This document shows positions 44,316 to 53,579 of a stretch of DNA of 64,000 nt, piece by piece. Below the pieces are notes generated by a model that worked only from the letters and a program-made list of their open reading frames with translations, was not told where the DNA came from and did no database searches. The position numbers were made by a program, and so were the translations under genes. The stretch is from an uncultured bacterium. Lineage in GTDB: Bacteria; Hydrogenedentota; Hydrogenedentia; Hydrogenedentales; Hydrogenedentaceae. Position 1 is the first letter of the stretch. Each line of letters opens with the position of its first letter. The stretch spans positions 29,082 through 93,081 of the forward strand of contig CAKZKR010000108.1 in NCBI GenBank assembly GCA_937124615.1, read 5' to 3'.

Positions 44316-46082
44316 ATGTCCTACTTTCTCACATTGATATTTATGCTCGCTTCACTTTTTAATAGTACCGATTGTGCTGTTGTAGATAATGTATCACAAT
44401 GGCTTACTTCAGGACCATTAATACAAAAAAAAATAATATCAGAGAATAATAAGGAAAAGGTATTTGAAATAACTGTTTTTGAGAACAAGGAGGAAAGCAA
44501 GTGGAATTATATTTACCGTGATATTCCTGTAAAAGAAGAGCAATTTGTCTCTGCAACAGCAAATATGAGGTTACTTTGGAAAAAAGAATCTATTGGTGCA
44601 GGACTTACCCTGAGTTTTATTGATAAAGAAGGAAAAAGACTGGAGTATATTGAAGAAAGATTAACAGAATCTACAACACAATTTGTTCCTATAAAATTAT
44701 ATGCAAAAACACCAATAAACACAAAGAATATAAGGGTATCAATATATATACACAATGAAGGAAAAATTGAAAGTACTATACCCAATATTTCATGCTCATT
44801 GAGAAATGAAGATGACAATACGGAAAATGTAATTATAACCATAAACCAGCAACCACAAAAACAACCTTTAATTGGTTTTGGGGTAGAAGATGATGGAAGA
44901 TTTTACGATATAAACAATAGAAATTCAGGTGTAGACGAAGAGGCAATAAAAATTAGAGTAAATAGACTAAAGGATTTAAGACCTCATTGGGTTCGGACAT
45001 TTGTTTGGTTCAAAGATTGGAATCCATCAGATGATGGAAAAACCTTTACATTTGAAAGTGATGGAATAAAGAGTTTGTGTAAAACTTTAGAAGATTATAA
45101 AAATTTACATACTGATGTAAATATTACATGTGTTGACTGGGGTATGAAAGATACATGGGAAGATAAGAAAAAGAGAGTAAATACAATTATCGAACTTTTA
45201 AATTATCTCATTAAAAAAGAAAAATATAACAATCTAAAATATTTTACTTTAACCAATGAACCAAATTATTTTTTCGAAACAAAAGAAAATAGATTTAAAA
45301 GATTTATTGAATTACAAAAAATGTTGAAAGAAGAGTTTGTTAGAAATGGGCTCAATCTCAAAATTATCGGTAGTGATGACGCCATGGGAACAGATTGGTT
45401 TAGTGCCTGTGTAAATGATAAGGAATATAGCAACATTGTGGATATTTGGGCTTCACATTTTTATTGGCATCATAGTACTTCTTATTTCTCAAACGAACTA
45501 TTTAAAAACCGGAAAGAATTATTGAAAAGAAAAAGTATAAATAAAAATAAGCCATTCGTAGTTACGGAATTTGGAATAGTAGACAAAAGATTTCAACCGC
45601 CTTCAATAAATCCTATAATGCAGGAATACAAGGGGGCCTTATATACAGTAGCGTCAATTATTGATGGATTAAATCAAGGAGTAACAGGATTTAGTATATG
45701 GTGTTTGCAAGAAGTAAGATATCCGGGTTTGGGGGAACCTATGAGAATAGGTTTATGGGGATATGCGGATAAGAATTGGCAATTGTTTCCAATCTTTGAT
45801 GGTGTAAAAATATTTACAAACAACACATACCCAAATGATAAGATTTATTATGCCATATCATCAAAACCTATTTATGTTAAATTTGCGAAAGTAGGCAAAA
45901 CCTATTTTTGGGCCAATTTATCAAAAAAAGAACAAAATATAACAATATGCGACAAAATAAATTGCAAACACTTATATAAGTACACTAATGATAATAATAA
46001 AGATATATTAATATACAAAAAGATTAAAATAAATAAAAATGAAATTTTACTACCGCCTGAAAGTTTTGGATATATAAAATAA
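44316..46082 (+). CDS. Exported clan GH-A glycoside hydrolase-like protein
   Basis: A 588-residue protein with a signal peptide (about 1-20), a beta-sandwich-like region (about 20-165) and a TIM-barrel catalytic domain (about 175-500). Clan GH-A signatures are visible: the acid/base LTNEPN on strand 4 (E315) and the nucleophile VTEFGI on strand 7 (E418), about 100 residues apart. FSIWCLQEV and a short beta C terminus follow. It may be near GH39/GH5-type families but I cannot place it. It follows the RND gene by 13 bp, and its stop faces the peptidase stop 2 bp away. Confidence 0.72.
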   Translation: MSYFLTLIFMLASLFNSTDCAVVDNVSQWLTSGPLIQKKIISENNKEKVFEITVFENKEESKWNYIYRDIPVKEEQFVSATANMRLLWKKESIGAGLTLSFIDKEGKRLEYIEERLTESTTQFVPIKLYAKTPINTKNIRVSIYIHNEGKIESTIPNISCSLRNEDDNTENVIITINQQPQKQPLIGFGVEDDGRFYDINNRNSGVDEEAIKIRVNRLKDLRPHWVRTFVWFKDWNPSDDGKTFTFESDGIKSLCKTLEDYKNLHTDVNITCVDWGMKDTWEDKKKRVNTIIELLNYLIKKEKYNNLKYFTLTNEPNYFFETKENRFKRFIELQKMLKEEFVRNGLNLKIIGSDDAMGTDWFSACVNDKEYSNIVDIWASHFYWHHSTSYFSNELFKNRKELLKRKSINKNKPFVVTEFGIVDKRFQPPSINPIMQEYKGALYTVASIIDGLNQGVTGFSIWCLQEVRYPGLGEPMRIGLWGYADKNWQLFPIFDGVKIFTNNTYPNDKIYYAISSKPIYVKFAKVGKTYFWANLSKKEQNITICDKINCKHLYKYTNDNNKDILIYKKIKINKNEILLPPESFGYIK

Positions 46083-46084
46083 TG

Positions 46085-47176
46085 TTATTGAACAGGAATA
46101 ACCATTAATTCTTTTGATGAGCTTGTTAATCGTTCATGACCATTATCGGTAATGAGTACCGTATCTTCTATACGAACACCGCCTTTATTAGGAATGTATA
46201 TCCCTGGTTCAATTGTAATAACAAATCCAGGTTTAAGTAGGGATGAACTGTCTGTATTTAATCTTGGGGGTTCATGGATTTCAAGCCCTACACCATGTCC
46301 CAATCCATGACCAAAATTTTTTCCCATTCCTTTTCCCATTATAGAATAACGCGCAATATAGTCAATTTCATTTGTCTTTTTGTTAGGACCTAATATAGAT
46401 AGAACACTCAACTGTGCTGATAAAACAGTTTCGTATATATCTACAAACCATGTTCCAGGAACTGCACCATATACAAAGGTACGAGTTAAATCAGAACAGT
46501 ATCCTTTGTAAAAACAACCACAATCAATAAGAATAATATCTCCAATATTAAGTTGTTTATTTGTGGGTTTTCCATGAGGTAGGGAAGAGTTTTTCCCAAA
46601 AAGCACAATTGTCTCAAATGCAGAGCCATTTGCACCATGTTTACGAAATTCATAATCAATATTTGCTGAGAATTCTTGTTCTGTAATCCCTTCTTTAAGT
46701 AAAGAAATACAATTAAAGACACTTGTTTCAGTAATTTTACATGCTTGACGGATAATTTCTATTTCTTCAGGATCCTTTGCTATTCGCAATTGAGATAGTT
46801 CTTTATTTATCTCAACAAGTTCTGCTTTGGTCTCTCTTCTCAATTCTTCGTATAATCTTAAGTTTATTTTTTCAGAATGTATTGCAATTCTTTTTATTTT
46901 TAATGAATTGATTAAAGCAAACAATTTTTTTTCGATGTCCCCTGAGACAATCAATACAGAAAAACCCAAAACTTCTCTACTTGCTTGTTCTTCGTAACGG
47001 AAATCGGAAAGAAAATAACAGTTATCGGAGGTAATTAATACAGCAGAAGTAGACCCTGTAAAACCGGATAAATAACGATTATCAATAGGGCAGAAACTGA
47101 GAAAAGCATCACACTTATATTGATTCAATATATCTTTTAAAGCAAAAACTCTTTTTTGTTGTATATTACTATTCAT
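46085..47176 (-). CDS. Xaa-Pro aminopeptidase / M24B metallopeptidase
   Basis: A 363-residue creatinase-fold peptidase that removes N-terminal residues preceding proline. The N-terminal domain (1-130) has [16 protein letters not shown]. The catalytic domain carries the five metal ligands: two Asp in [20 protein letters not shown], the His in [16 protein letters not shown], and two Glu in [14 protein letters not shown] and RIEDTVL. No signal peptide is evident, so it acts in the cytoplasm. It lies 18 bp downstream of the O-antigen-ligase-like gene and is the last gene of that minus-strand operon. Confidence 0.93.
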   Translation of the reverse strand: MNSNIQQKRVFALKDILNQYKCDAFLSFCPIDNRYLSGFTGSTSAVLITSDNCYFLSDFRYEEQASREVLGFSVLIVSGDIEKKLFALINSLKIKRIAIHSEKINLRLYEELRRETKAELVEINKELSQLRIAKDPEEIEIIRQACKITETSVFNCISLLKEGITEQEFSANIDYEFRKHGANGSAFETIVLFGKNSSLPHGKPTNKQLNIGDIILIDCGCFYKGYCSDLTRTFVYGAVPGTWFVDIYETVLSAQLSVLSILGPNKKTNEIDYIARYSIMGKGMGKNFGHGLGHGVGLEIHEPPRLNTDSSSLLKPGFVITIEPGIYIPNKGGVRIEDTVLITDNGHERLTSSSKELMVIPVQ

Positions 47177-47194
47177 TAGAAAAATCCCATATCC

Positions 47195-50101
47195 TTACCA
47201 GATATTTAATCTTGCACGCTTTTCCTTTAGATCTTTTACATACTGACCTGATTTTTCTATTTTTTGCTGGATTATTTTTATCTCTTCGGGTAAATTATTT
47301 TTCTCAAATACTCCAATAGCATCTTTCATGTGGGCAACATACTCATCCCAATAAAAAGGAACATTTTTCCATAACAAAGCACATTTTTCGAAGTTGTCAA
47401 TAGCAAGTTTTATATAATTATTTTGTTCTGTTATGTCTTCACAATCTTTTAAGCCAGCAAACCAGAGCGCCTTTCCATAATTATAATATAGGTCTCCATT
47501 GTAGGGACTTCTTCGTATTGCTTCCTCTGCCCAGTAAAGCATTTCACTCCTCGAAGCATTCACAATTTCGCTATTGAGTTCCAAAGAGGTATGTAAGAAT
47601 AGTAATTTGTTAATTTCAGAAAGGTAATTAGGAATATCTTCTTGATAAGGGAATATCCTATCAACTTGTTTTAAGTAATTAGCATAATTAATACTTGAAT
47701 TGCGAATTCGATTTATAAGTTGCCAAGGTTCTTTTACTAATAAAACAGCATTGTCAGGTATTGGATTACCTTCAGGTAATAGTTTTGCTTTGTTACTACC
47801 TTTTCCCTCTGGAACATATAAATTTCCAAACATCCGTAATTTATTTAAATCAACAAAGAAAAATTTTAAAATAGTTGCCGACATTTTTGGTTGGTTATTT
47901 GTCTTGTTGATTGCATATTGAAATACATCATTGAATACATAATTTATTGATTTCAAAACAAGAGGAATTTCCGTATCTCTACCAACATTCAAAAAGGACA
48001 TTCTACTACGAATTAAATCCCTTGTATATGGGAATAAAGACATTATAAATAGGCTAATACATGTTGCAACAAGCAGCAGGGAAGTACAAATAGAAACTTT
48101 ATTATTTATTCTAAGAAAACACTGGGGTTTTTCTATTTTTGTCTCATTTAAAAATAAAGCCAGTCCTATTAAAAAATAGGTTACAAGGGATGGGTGAGAA
48201 AAATGGATATCTAAACCTGCGTGGATTAAAAAAGCAAGGATACCAATACCCCACACAAGAATATAAAAATTTTTATTGTCTTTAATATGTAAAATAATTT
48301 TGTAAAGAATTGCTAATATAAAAGAGAGAAAGAAAACCCCACCTATAATACCTGTTTCACATAATATTTGTAAATAGCCGTTGTGACATTCTTTAACATC
48401 ACCGGCACCTAAGTATTGATAATGTGGATATGCAAGTGCAAAATTTCCCAGGCCTACACCTTTAAAAAAGTTTTTAAACCACATATTCAAACCTACCTTC
48501 CAGTAACTCCAACGCAATCGGAATGATGAAGGGTCGCTTAGATGTCCCCACGATACACCTACGCCACTTTCCATTATTTCTTCCGCTGCTTGATTTATGC
48601 TTTCAGAATATGTTGTGGGACTTTTTTCTTCTGTTTGTTCTGTATTATTATCTGGAATTTGTTGGGATGCATTTTCTGCAAACGCCATATTTCTCAGAAA
48701 AGGAAAGGTTATGAAAGATAAAAATATAAGAACAAGAAGCAATACCGTTTGAAGAGATAGTAACTTACTGTTCTTGTAAAAGAATTTGAAGAAAATGAAA
48801 AGAATTAAAAACAGGAAGATTGATAAAAAAAGACTTAACCATGAACCTCTTGAATAGGTTAACCACAAAGATAAAACTGAAAAGGATGAACACAAGAAAA
48901 AGAAAAGAGATAGAATAAAATACTTGCCTGTTTGATATCCTTTTTTTATACATATCCATGCAAACAAACCGGAAGGAATCAGACTCATAAGTGATGCGAA
49001 TCCAGCCATTATATAGACATCCAAAGAGGAACTCTCTTCAAAAGAATATGTTAATGGGAAAAGTTCGGCAATATAGATTAAAATTGTAGATAAAAACCAG
49101 ATAATGGCGGTTTGAATTAAAATCCATCGATCTGTTTTGCTTTTTTCTTTTAAATCATTAACTTTCTTTTGCCAATGTATAAGTACCAAATAGGTATAGT
49201 TAGTGAACCAGTAAATAGATACAGGTAGGAACAGAATTATGAAACCTCCTAATGCGTTTGGGAATAGCATTGTTCCGAAAGCGCGATTTATATTAAAACG
49301 ATAGATAAGTTCTTTTGAAAGTTCTGTTGTACCAAAAAACTTAATACGCAAAGCAGGGTCTAACAAAAGACTTTTTCTTAAAAAAGGCAGTACATATTGA
49401 AAATGAAAAAATGCGTACCATGTTTGCAATCCAAGAGTTATTAGTATCGCCCATGTTAGGATGTTCTTATGTGAAGTTGTTTTAGTGCTTCCATAGGTAG
49501 ATAAGAATAGTAGTGCATAAGACGCCCATAAAATGAAATGACGATAACTTTTTCCTATTTGTCGAGAGAGAGGAAGTAAAACTATTAATGACAAAATAAA
49601 TAATAGTAGCGTGATTGTATGTACATCCAGCCTTATTACTTGTTTTTGGAATAAGGTTCTTATAAGGTAAGAAAGAGAGATAAAAATAATTGCCCATACA
49701 AAATAGGTATTGTCAGTAGGATAAGTATAACCATCAAGCCAACATCGTGTTAGTGTTATACCACAAATACCAAAAACAGGATGAATAATGGCAAGACCTA
49801 TAACTGTTACAAGAGATGCCAGTACAACACCAATATCTGTACTTCCCCTGGAATACCTTGTAAAATTCAATACATCAAAATAAGATAAAAACCAAGGTTT
49901 TATTGTGTCTAATGTATTAAGATAAGAAAGTAATAGTATGACAGTACTAGATAAAATAGTTATACCAAGTATAAAATAAACATATTTAAGAGGAAAATCA
50001 AAAAGATTTTTGTCAAGTGTCAAACTATTTTGAAAAACTTCAAAACTCTTGGTAATCGGTTCTTGAACAATTTTTTTTGGTGTTTTCTTTTGTTTTTTCA
50101 T
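47195..50101 (-). CDS. O-antigen ligase/polymerase-like (Wzy_C) membrane protein with TPR-like tail
   Basis: A 968-residue protein with a Lys-rich cytoplasmic N terminus and about a dozen membrane segments (45-700). The Wzy_C/O-antigen ligase core is LTYSRGSWLSLFLSIFLF, followed by a periplasmic loop with WSYWKVGLNMWFKNFFKGVGLGNF and CHNGYLQILCETGIIGG. The C-terminal 250 residues are soluble and helical with TPR-like pairs (SPYNGDLYYNYGKALWFAGLKDCED). The family joins or polymerises undecaprenyl-linked glycans. Whether it is ligase or polymerase is open. It follows the WecA-like gene by 20 bp. Confidence 0.8.
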   Translation of the reverse strand: MKKQKKTPKKIVQEPITKSFEVFQNSLTLDKNLFDFPLKYVYFILGITILSSTVILLLSYLNTLDTIKPWFLSYFDVLNFTRYSRGSTDIGVVLASLVTVIGLAIIHPVFGICGITLTRCWLDGYTYPTDNTYFVWAIIFISLSYLIRTLFQKQVIRLDVHTITLLLFILSLIVLLPLSRQIGKSYRHFILWASYALLFLSTYGSTKTTSHKNILTWAILITLGLQTWYAFFHFQYVLPFLRKSLLLDPALRIKFFGTTELSKELIYRFNINRAFGTMLFPNALGGFIILFLPVSIYWFTNYTYLVLIHWQKKVNDLKEKSKTDRWILIQTAIIWFLSTILIYIAELFPLTYSFEESSSLDVYIMAGFASLMSLIPSGLFAWICIKKGYQTGKYFILSLFFFLCSSFSVLSLWLTYSRGSWLSLFLSIFLFLILFIFFKFFYKNSKLLSLQTVLLLVLIFLSFITFPFLRNMAFAENASQQIPDNNTEQTEEKSPTTYSESINQAAEEIMESGVGVSWGHLSDPSSFRLRWSYWKVGLNMWFKNFFKGVGLGNFALAYPHYQYLGAGDVKECHNGYLQILCETGIIGGVFFLSFILAILYKIILHIKDNKNFYILVWGIGILAFLIHAGLDIHFSHPSLVTYFLIGLALFLNETKIEKPQCFLRINNKVSICTSLLLVATCISLFIMSLFPYTRDLIRSRMSFLNVGRDTEIPLVLKSINYVFNDVFQYAINKTNNQPKMSATILKFFFVDLNKLRMFGNLYVPEGKGSNKAKLLPEGNPIPDNAVLLVKEPWQLINRIRNSSINYANYLKQVDRIFPYQEDIPNYLSEINKLLFLHTSLELNSEIVNASRSEMLYWAEEAIRRSPYNGDLYYNYGKALWFAGLKDCEDITEQNNYIKLAIDNFEKCALLWKNVPFYWDEYVAHMKDAIGVFEKNNLPEEIKIIQQKIEKSGQYVKDLKEKRARLNIW

Positions 50102-50121
50102 ATAAAATCCAGATTCTTTGA

Positions 50122-51216
50122 TTACTTTCCATTTGTATTCTTTGGAGCATTCATTAAAAGTACAATGAGAATATACGTTCCCAATACTTGAAGTATAATG
50201 AAAATACTAAAATTATAACTCAACATGGGCAGGAAAAGGGCACTAATACCTGATATAATCCCTACAAGCCAAATAAACTCAACAGCCTGACGAGAAGTCA
50301 TCCCTAATTCAACAAGACGATGGGAGAAATGTCTTTTATCACCTAACATGATGGGCTGATTGTTTTTCCAGCGTAGATATATCACACTGAAGGTATCAAA
50401 TAAAGGAACACTGAGGATAACTACAGGAGCTAAAATAGCTACCCTCGATGGTGTTCCTTCGAGATGAAAAGTTCCCAATACGCCTACAGTGGAAAGGAAA
50501 AAACCACAAAACATACTTCCGGCATCACCCATAAATATTTTTGCCGGACTTATATTATGAAACAGAAACCCAGCAACACTACCTGCAAAAATCATTAATA
50601 ACAACCTTAATAAAAATTCATCATAAGGTTGGATACAAAAGAAAAAGGCAAGGGCACAGATAAAAGATATGCCCGCACAAAGACCATCCATATTATCGAG
50701 TAAATTTAATGAATTAGTTAATAAAACAATCCATGCAATCGTAATCAAAGATGATAATATCCAATTTGAGAAATAGAACATCTCGATTCGAATACCCGAA
50801 CATACTAAAAGAAATGCAGAAAGGATTTGTCCTGCTAATTTAACCCAGGGATTTAGAACCGTTAAATCATCCACGAGCCCTAAAACAAATATAATAACCC
50901 CTCCTGAAAGAATTCCTATAACTTTTTGGAAAGAACCCAAGCCCAAAAAATTAAACATAGAACTTCCCGGTAATGCTTCCCTGAAGTCATAAGAAAATAA
51001 GTACAAAAAGAAAATGATAAAAAGAGAAATATGGAATGTAAGAAAAATGCTTGCCCCTCCCAATAAAGGAGTAGAATGTTTGTGTGTTTTTCTACCGTGG
51101 GGATGGTCCAATATGTTATGTGCAATAGCAAATTGACGAAACAACTCTGTTAAAAAAAGAGAGAGTATAAATGAAACAAATATTGCGAAAGCATATATTA
51201 GTGAGAATAAATCCAT
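50122..51216 (-). CDS. WecA/MraY-like undecaprenyl-phosphate sugar-1-phosphate transferase
   Basis: A 364-residue polytopic enzyme that starts lipid-linked glycan assembly by transferring a sugar phosphate from a UDP-sugar to undecaprenyl phosphate. Diagnostic motifs are DHPHGRKTHKHSTPLLGGA, GLVDDLTVLNPW, NLLDNMDGLCAGI, FMGDAGSMFCGF and the GDKRHFSHRLVELG loop. These match the WecA/TagO branch rather than MraY, whose third-loop motif differs. The ATG overlaps the upstream glycosyltransferase stop by one base (TAATG). Confidence 0.9.
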   Translation of the reverse strand: MDLFSLIYAFAIFVSFILSLFLTELFRQFAIAHNILDHPHGRKTHKHSTPLLGGASIFLTFHISLFIIFFLYLFSYDFREALPGSSMFNFLGLGSFQKVIGILSGGVIIFVLGLVDDLTVLNPWVKLAGQILSAFLLVCSGIRIEMFYFSNWILSSLITIAWIVLLTNSLNLLDNMDGLCAGISFICALAFFFCIQPYDEFLLRLLLMIFAGSVAGFLFHNISPAKIFMGDAGSMFCGFFLSTVGVLGTFHLEGTPSRVAILAPVVILSVPLFDTFSVIYLRWKNNQPIMLGDKRHFSHRLVELGMTSRQAVEFIWLVGIISGISALFLPMLSYNFSIFIILQVLGTYILIVLLMNAPKNTNGK

Positions 51217-52316
51217 TAATTTATTGCACTCCGATATAAATCAAATTCTTTACGGGCTGTTATTTTTATATCAAATTCTGATTGAACCCTTTTTTGGGCA
51301 TTTTGACCCATTGTTTGTCTAATTTCATTATTATCTAATAAAAATTGAATAGCATTTGCTAAAGCAAGTTCGTTATTTGGTGGAACATTTATACCTGTAA
51401 TTCCATCCAGATTTGCCCATTCTACACCGGTACCAAGTTTTGTAGCAACAACAGGCTTTCCTGCGGAATGAGCCTCAATTATAGATAAGCCAAAAGCTTC
51501 ACTTCTTGCTATCGAAGGAAAAACAAAGATAGAACAAGCATGTAGATATTGGACAAGTTCGGTATCGGAAATGCTTCCTATAAAATGTATATTTTTTGAG
51601 GAGATATATTTTGCCATTTCTTCAAGTTTCCTTCTTTCTGGACCGTCTCCTGCAATTATAATAGGGACAGATATATATGGGGCACTTTTTATTAAAACAT
51701 GAATACCTTTGTAGTAACGATGAACTCCACAGAAAAAAACAAATGACGAACCATATCGAGATTGTATTTCTTTTACCTGTTGATTATTAGGTTGTAAGAA
51801 CTTTTGAAAATCGATACCTAACGGCAATGTTCTACACTTATCCCAAAAAGAACTTAAAAAAGGGGAATTTTTTACGTATATATCGCTTGTTGGAATTATA
51901 AAATTTGCTTTGTTTAAAAAATTATAGAAAATCGGACTATACAATTTCATTGTAAGTTTTTGTCGAACAACATCACTATGATACCGAACCACATAGGGTC
52001 TTCCTCGTTTCCCAATTAAAACAGACAACTCAGCCAACGGATTAGGGGAATGAACAACAAATAAATCCGGTTTAATATTCTTTATAAAGAAAGGGAATAA
52101 AGGAGAAATTGGACTGCTTAAAAGGCGTCCCCATTCACCAACATAGATAAAATCAATTCCTTCTCTGCTTTCTTTGTAAGAATGAATTTTTCTGCTACAA
52201 ACAATAACCGTGATTTTTGCCCACTGTTTTTGTTCTTGAACCAGCAGAGAAATGAATTTCTCTATTCCACCAACGATTGGTGGATATATATCCTTATATA
52301 CATGACATATATGCAT
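51216..52316 (-). CDS. GT4-family glycosyltransferase
   Basis: A 366-residue GT-B retaining glycosyltransferase. It has the N-terminal PPIVGGIEKFISLLVQE, the donor-site region IIAGDGPERRKLEEMA and the GT4 E-x7-E motif in SEAFGLSIIEAHSAGKPVVAT (E and E flank GLSIIEA). No membrane segment is present, so it works on the inner face of the membrane. It presumably extends the undecaprenyl-linked glycan started by the neighbouring WecA-like enzyme, with one-base overlap to it; the sugar is unknown. Confidence 0.9.
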   Translation of the reverse strand: MHICHVYKDIYPPIVGGIEKFISLLVQEQKQWAKITVIVCSRKIHSYKESREGIDFIYVGEWGRLLSSPISPLFPFFIKNIKPDLFVVHSPNPLAELSVLIGKRGRPYVVRYHSDVVRQKLTMKLYSPIFYNFLNKANFIIPTSDIYVKNSPFLSSFWDKCRTLPLGIDFQKFLQPNNQQVKEIQSRYGSSFVFFCGVHRYYKGIHVLIKSAPYISVPIIIAGDGPERRKLEEMAKYISSKNIHFIGSISDTELVQYLHACSIFVFPSIARSEAFGLSIIEAHSAGKPVVATKLGTGVEWANLDGITGINVPPNNELALANAIQFLLDNNEIRQTMGQNAQKRVQSEFDIKITARKEFDLYRSAIN

Positions 52317-52323
52317 TTGTACA

Positions 52324-53481
52324 TCAATAAAAAGAATATTTTTGAGTTCCTAAAAATGTATTTGGATAAAAACTAAATTTATTTATTTTACCTTCAAAAA
52401 ACAATTTTGTAGAAGGATGCACAACCTGGTATAACTGACTGCAATTGGCACAGACAGAATTAAGTTTTCCTGAAACATGTTGCCATCTAAGTTCCTTATA
52501 TTTATCATTAAACCATATAGTTCTAAAATCTGTTTCATAAATGTTACCCATCAAAAATTGGTAATAGCCAAGAGTATAACAGCAGGGCATAAAATCACCA
52601 TTTGCCAGTATAGTAGGCTTTTGCCATAAATCAAAACAGGTGATTACCCCCTCACGAGGTGGTAATACCTCATCAAGTGAATCAAAATCATGAGGTGGTA
52701 TAACTCCAAAATCAGACGAGTTTAAGGACCGGATTAATTGTAATATCTCTTTTTTTTCTTCTACGGACATATTTAACACACATTCATCTTTTATAGGTAT
52801 TCCATAAGGAAGTGCTTTATCATCCGGCAAACCAATTGTAATTAAATGCTGAAAACATAGTATATCGACACCGTTTTCTTTCAAAACACGGACCATATCT
52901 TGAATTTGATGGATTGTATTTTTAAATAGTATAGAATGAACCGCAATGATTGGATATTTAGAATTATGTTTCTTTTTCATTTCTGAAAGGGTATTTATAT
53001 TATGTAGCACCCTTTGTAATGAATGATTTTTTGAACCGGGTCTTATCCATAAGTATAAGTTTGGGTCAACAGATTCAATAGAAACTGCAATTTTATCATG
53101 CTGAAGTTCGACCAATTTCTCGGCTATTTCTTCTGACATAATTGTTAAGTTCGAATTAAAGTAGGTTTCTAAATTTTTCTCTTTACAAAATTTAATTGTG
53201 TCAAGTAGTTCGGGATACAAGAGGGGTTCACCTAATCCCTGAATATGAACACCTTTTAAAAATTCATATTCATATATCTCTTCGATAATTTTTTTTAAAA
53301 CTGTATAAGATAAGTCTTTGTATTCAGAAATCTTGTTACAACCATGAGGACACATAATACATTTAAGATTGCAACGGTTTGTCGGTTCTATTTGAAGAAT
53401 AGTTGGAAAAACAGGATCATTTATCCATGCAGATATAACAGACCTGAATCGTGCTGGTAAGAAATACCAAAACCCTTTCAT
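52324..53481 (-). CDS. Radical SAM/SPASM-domain enzyme
   Basis: A 385-residue protein with the radical SAM cluster motif C37-x3-C41-x2-C44 (RCNLKCIMC) early in a barrel (HIQGLGEPLLYPELL, a GGEP-like motif). A C-terminal SPASM-type region has more cysteines (GDFMPCCYTLGYYQFLMGN and LNSVCANCSQLY). SPASM proteins bind further iron-sulfur clusters and often modify peptides or carbohydrates. Here it is the first gene of the surface-polysaccharide operon, 7 bp before the GT4 gene, which favours a sugar or lipid-linked substrate. The reaction is unknown. Confidence 0.85.
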   Translation of the reverse strand: MKGFWYFLPARFRSVISAWINDPVFPTILQIEPTNRCNLKCIMCPHGCNKISEYKDLSYTVLKKIIEEIYEYEFLKGVHIQGLGEPLLYPELLDTIKFCKEKNLETYFNSNLTIMSEEIAEKLVELQHDKIAVSIESVDPNLYLWIRPGSKNHSLQRVLHNINTLSEMKKKHNSKYPIIAVHSILFKNTIHQIQDMVRVLKENGVDILCFQHLITIGLPDDKALPYGIPIKDECVLNMSVEEKKEILQLIRSLNSSDFGVIPPHDFDSLDEVLPPREGVITCFDLWQKPTILANGDFMPCCYTLGYYQFLMGNIYETDFRTIWFNDKYKELRWQHVSGKLNSVCANCSQLYQVVHPSTKLFFEGKINKFSFYPNTFLGTQKYSFY

Positions 53482-53579
53482 AAAAAATATAATTCCGAAA
53501 TATAAGATTTATATCAAGTTTTTATTTATAATAACATACAAAATATAAGGAATTCGGTGTATCAAAAAAGGAGTATATT

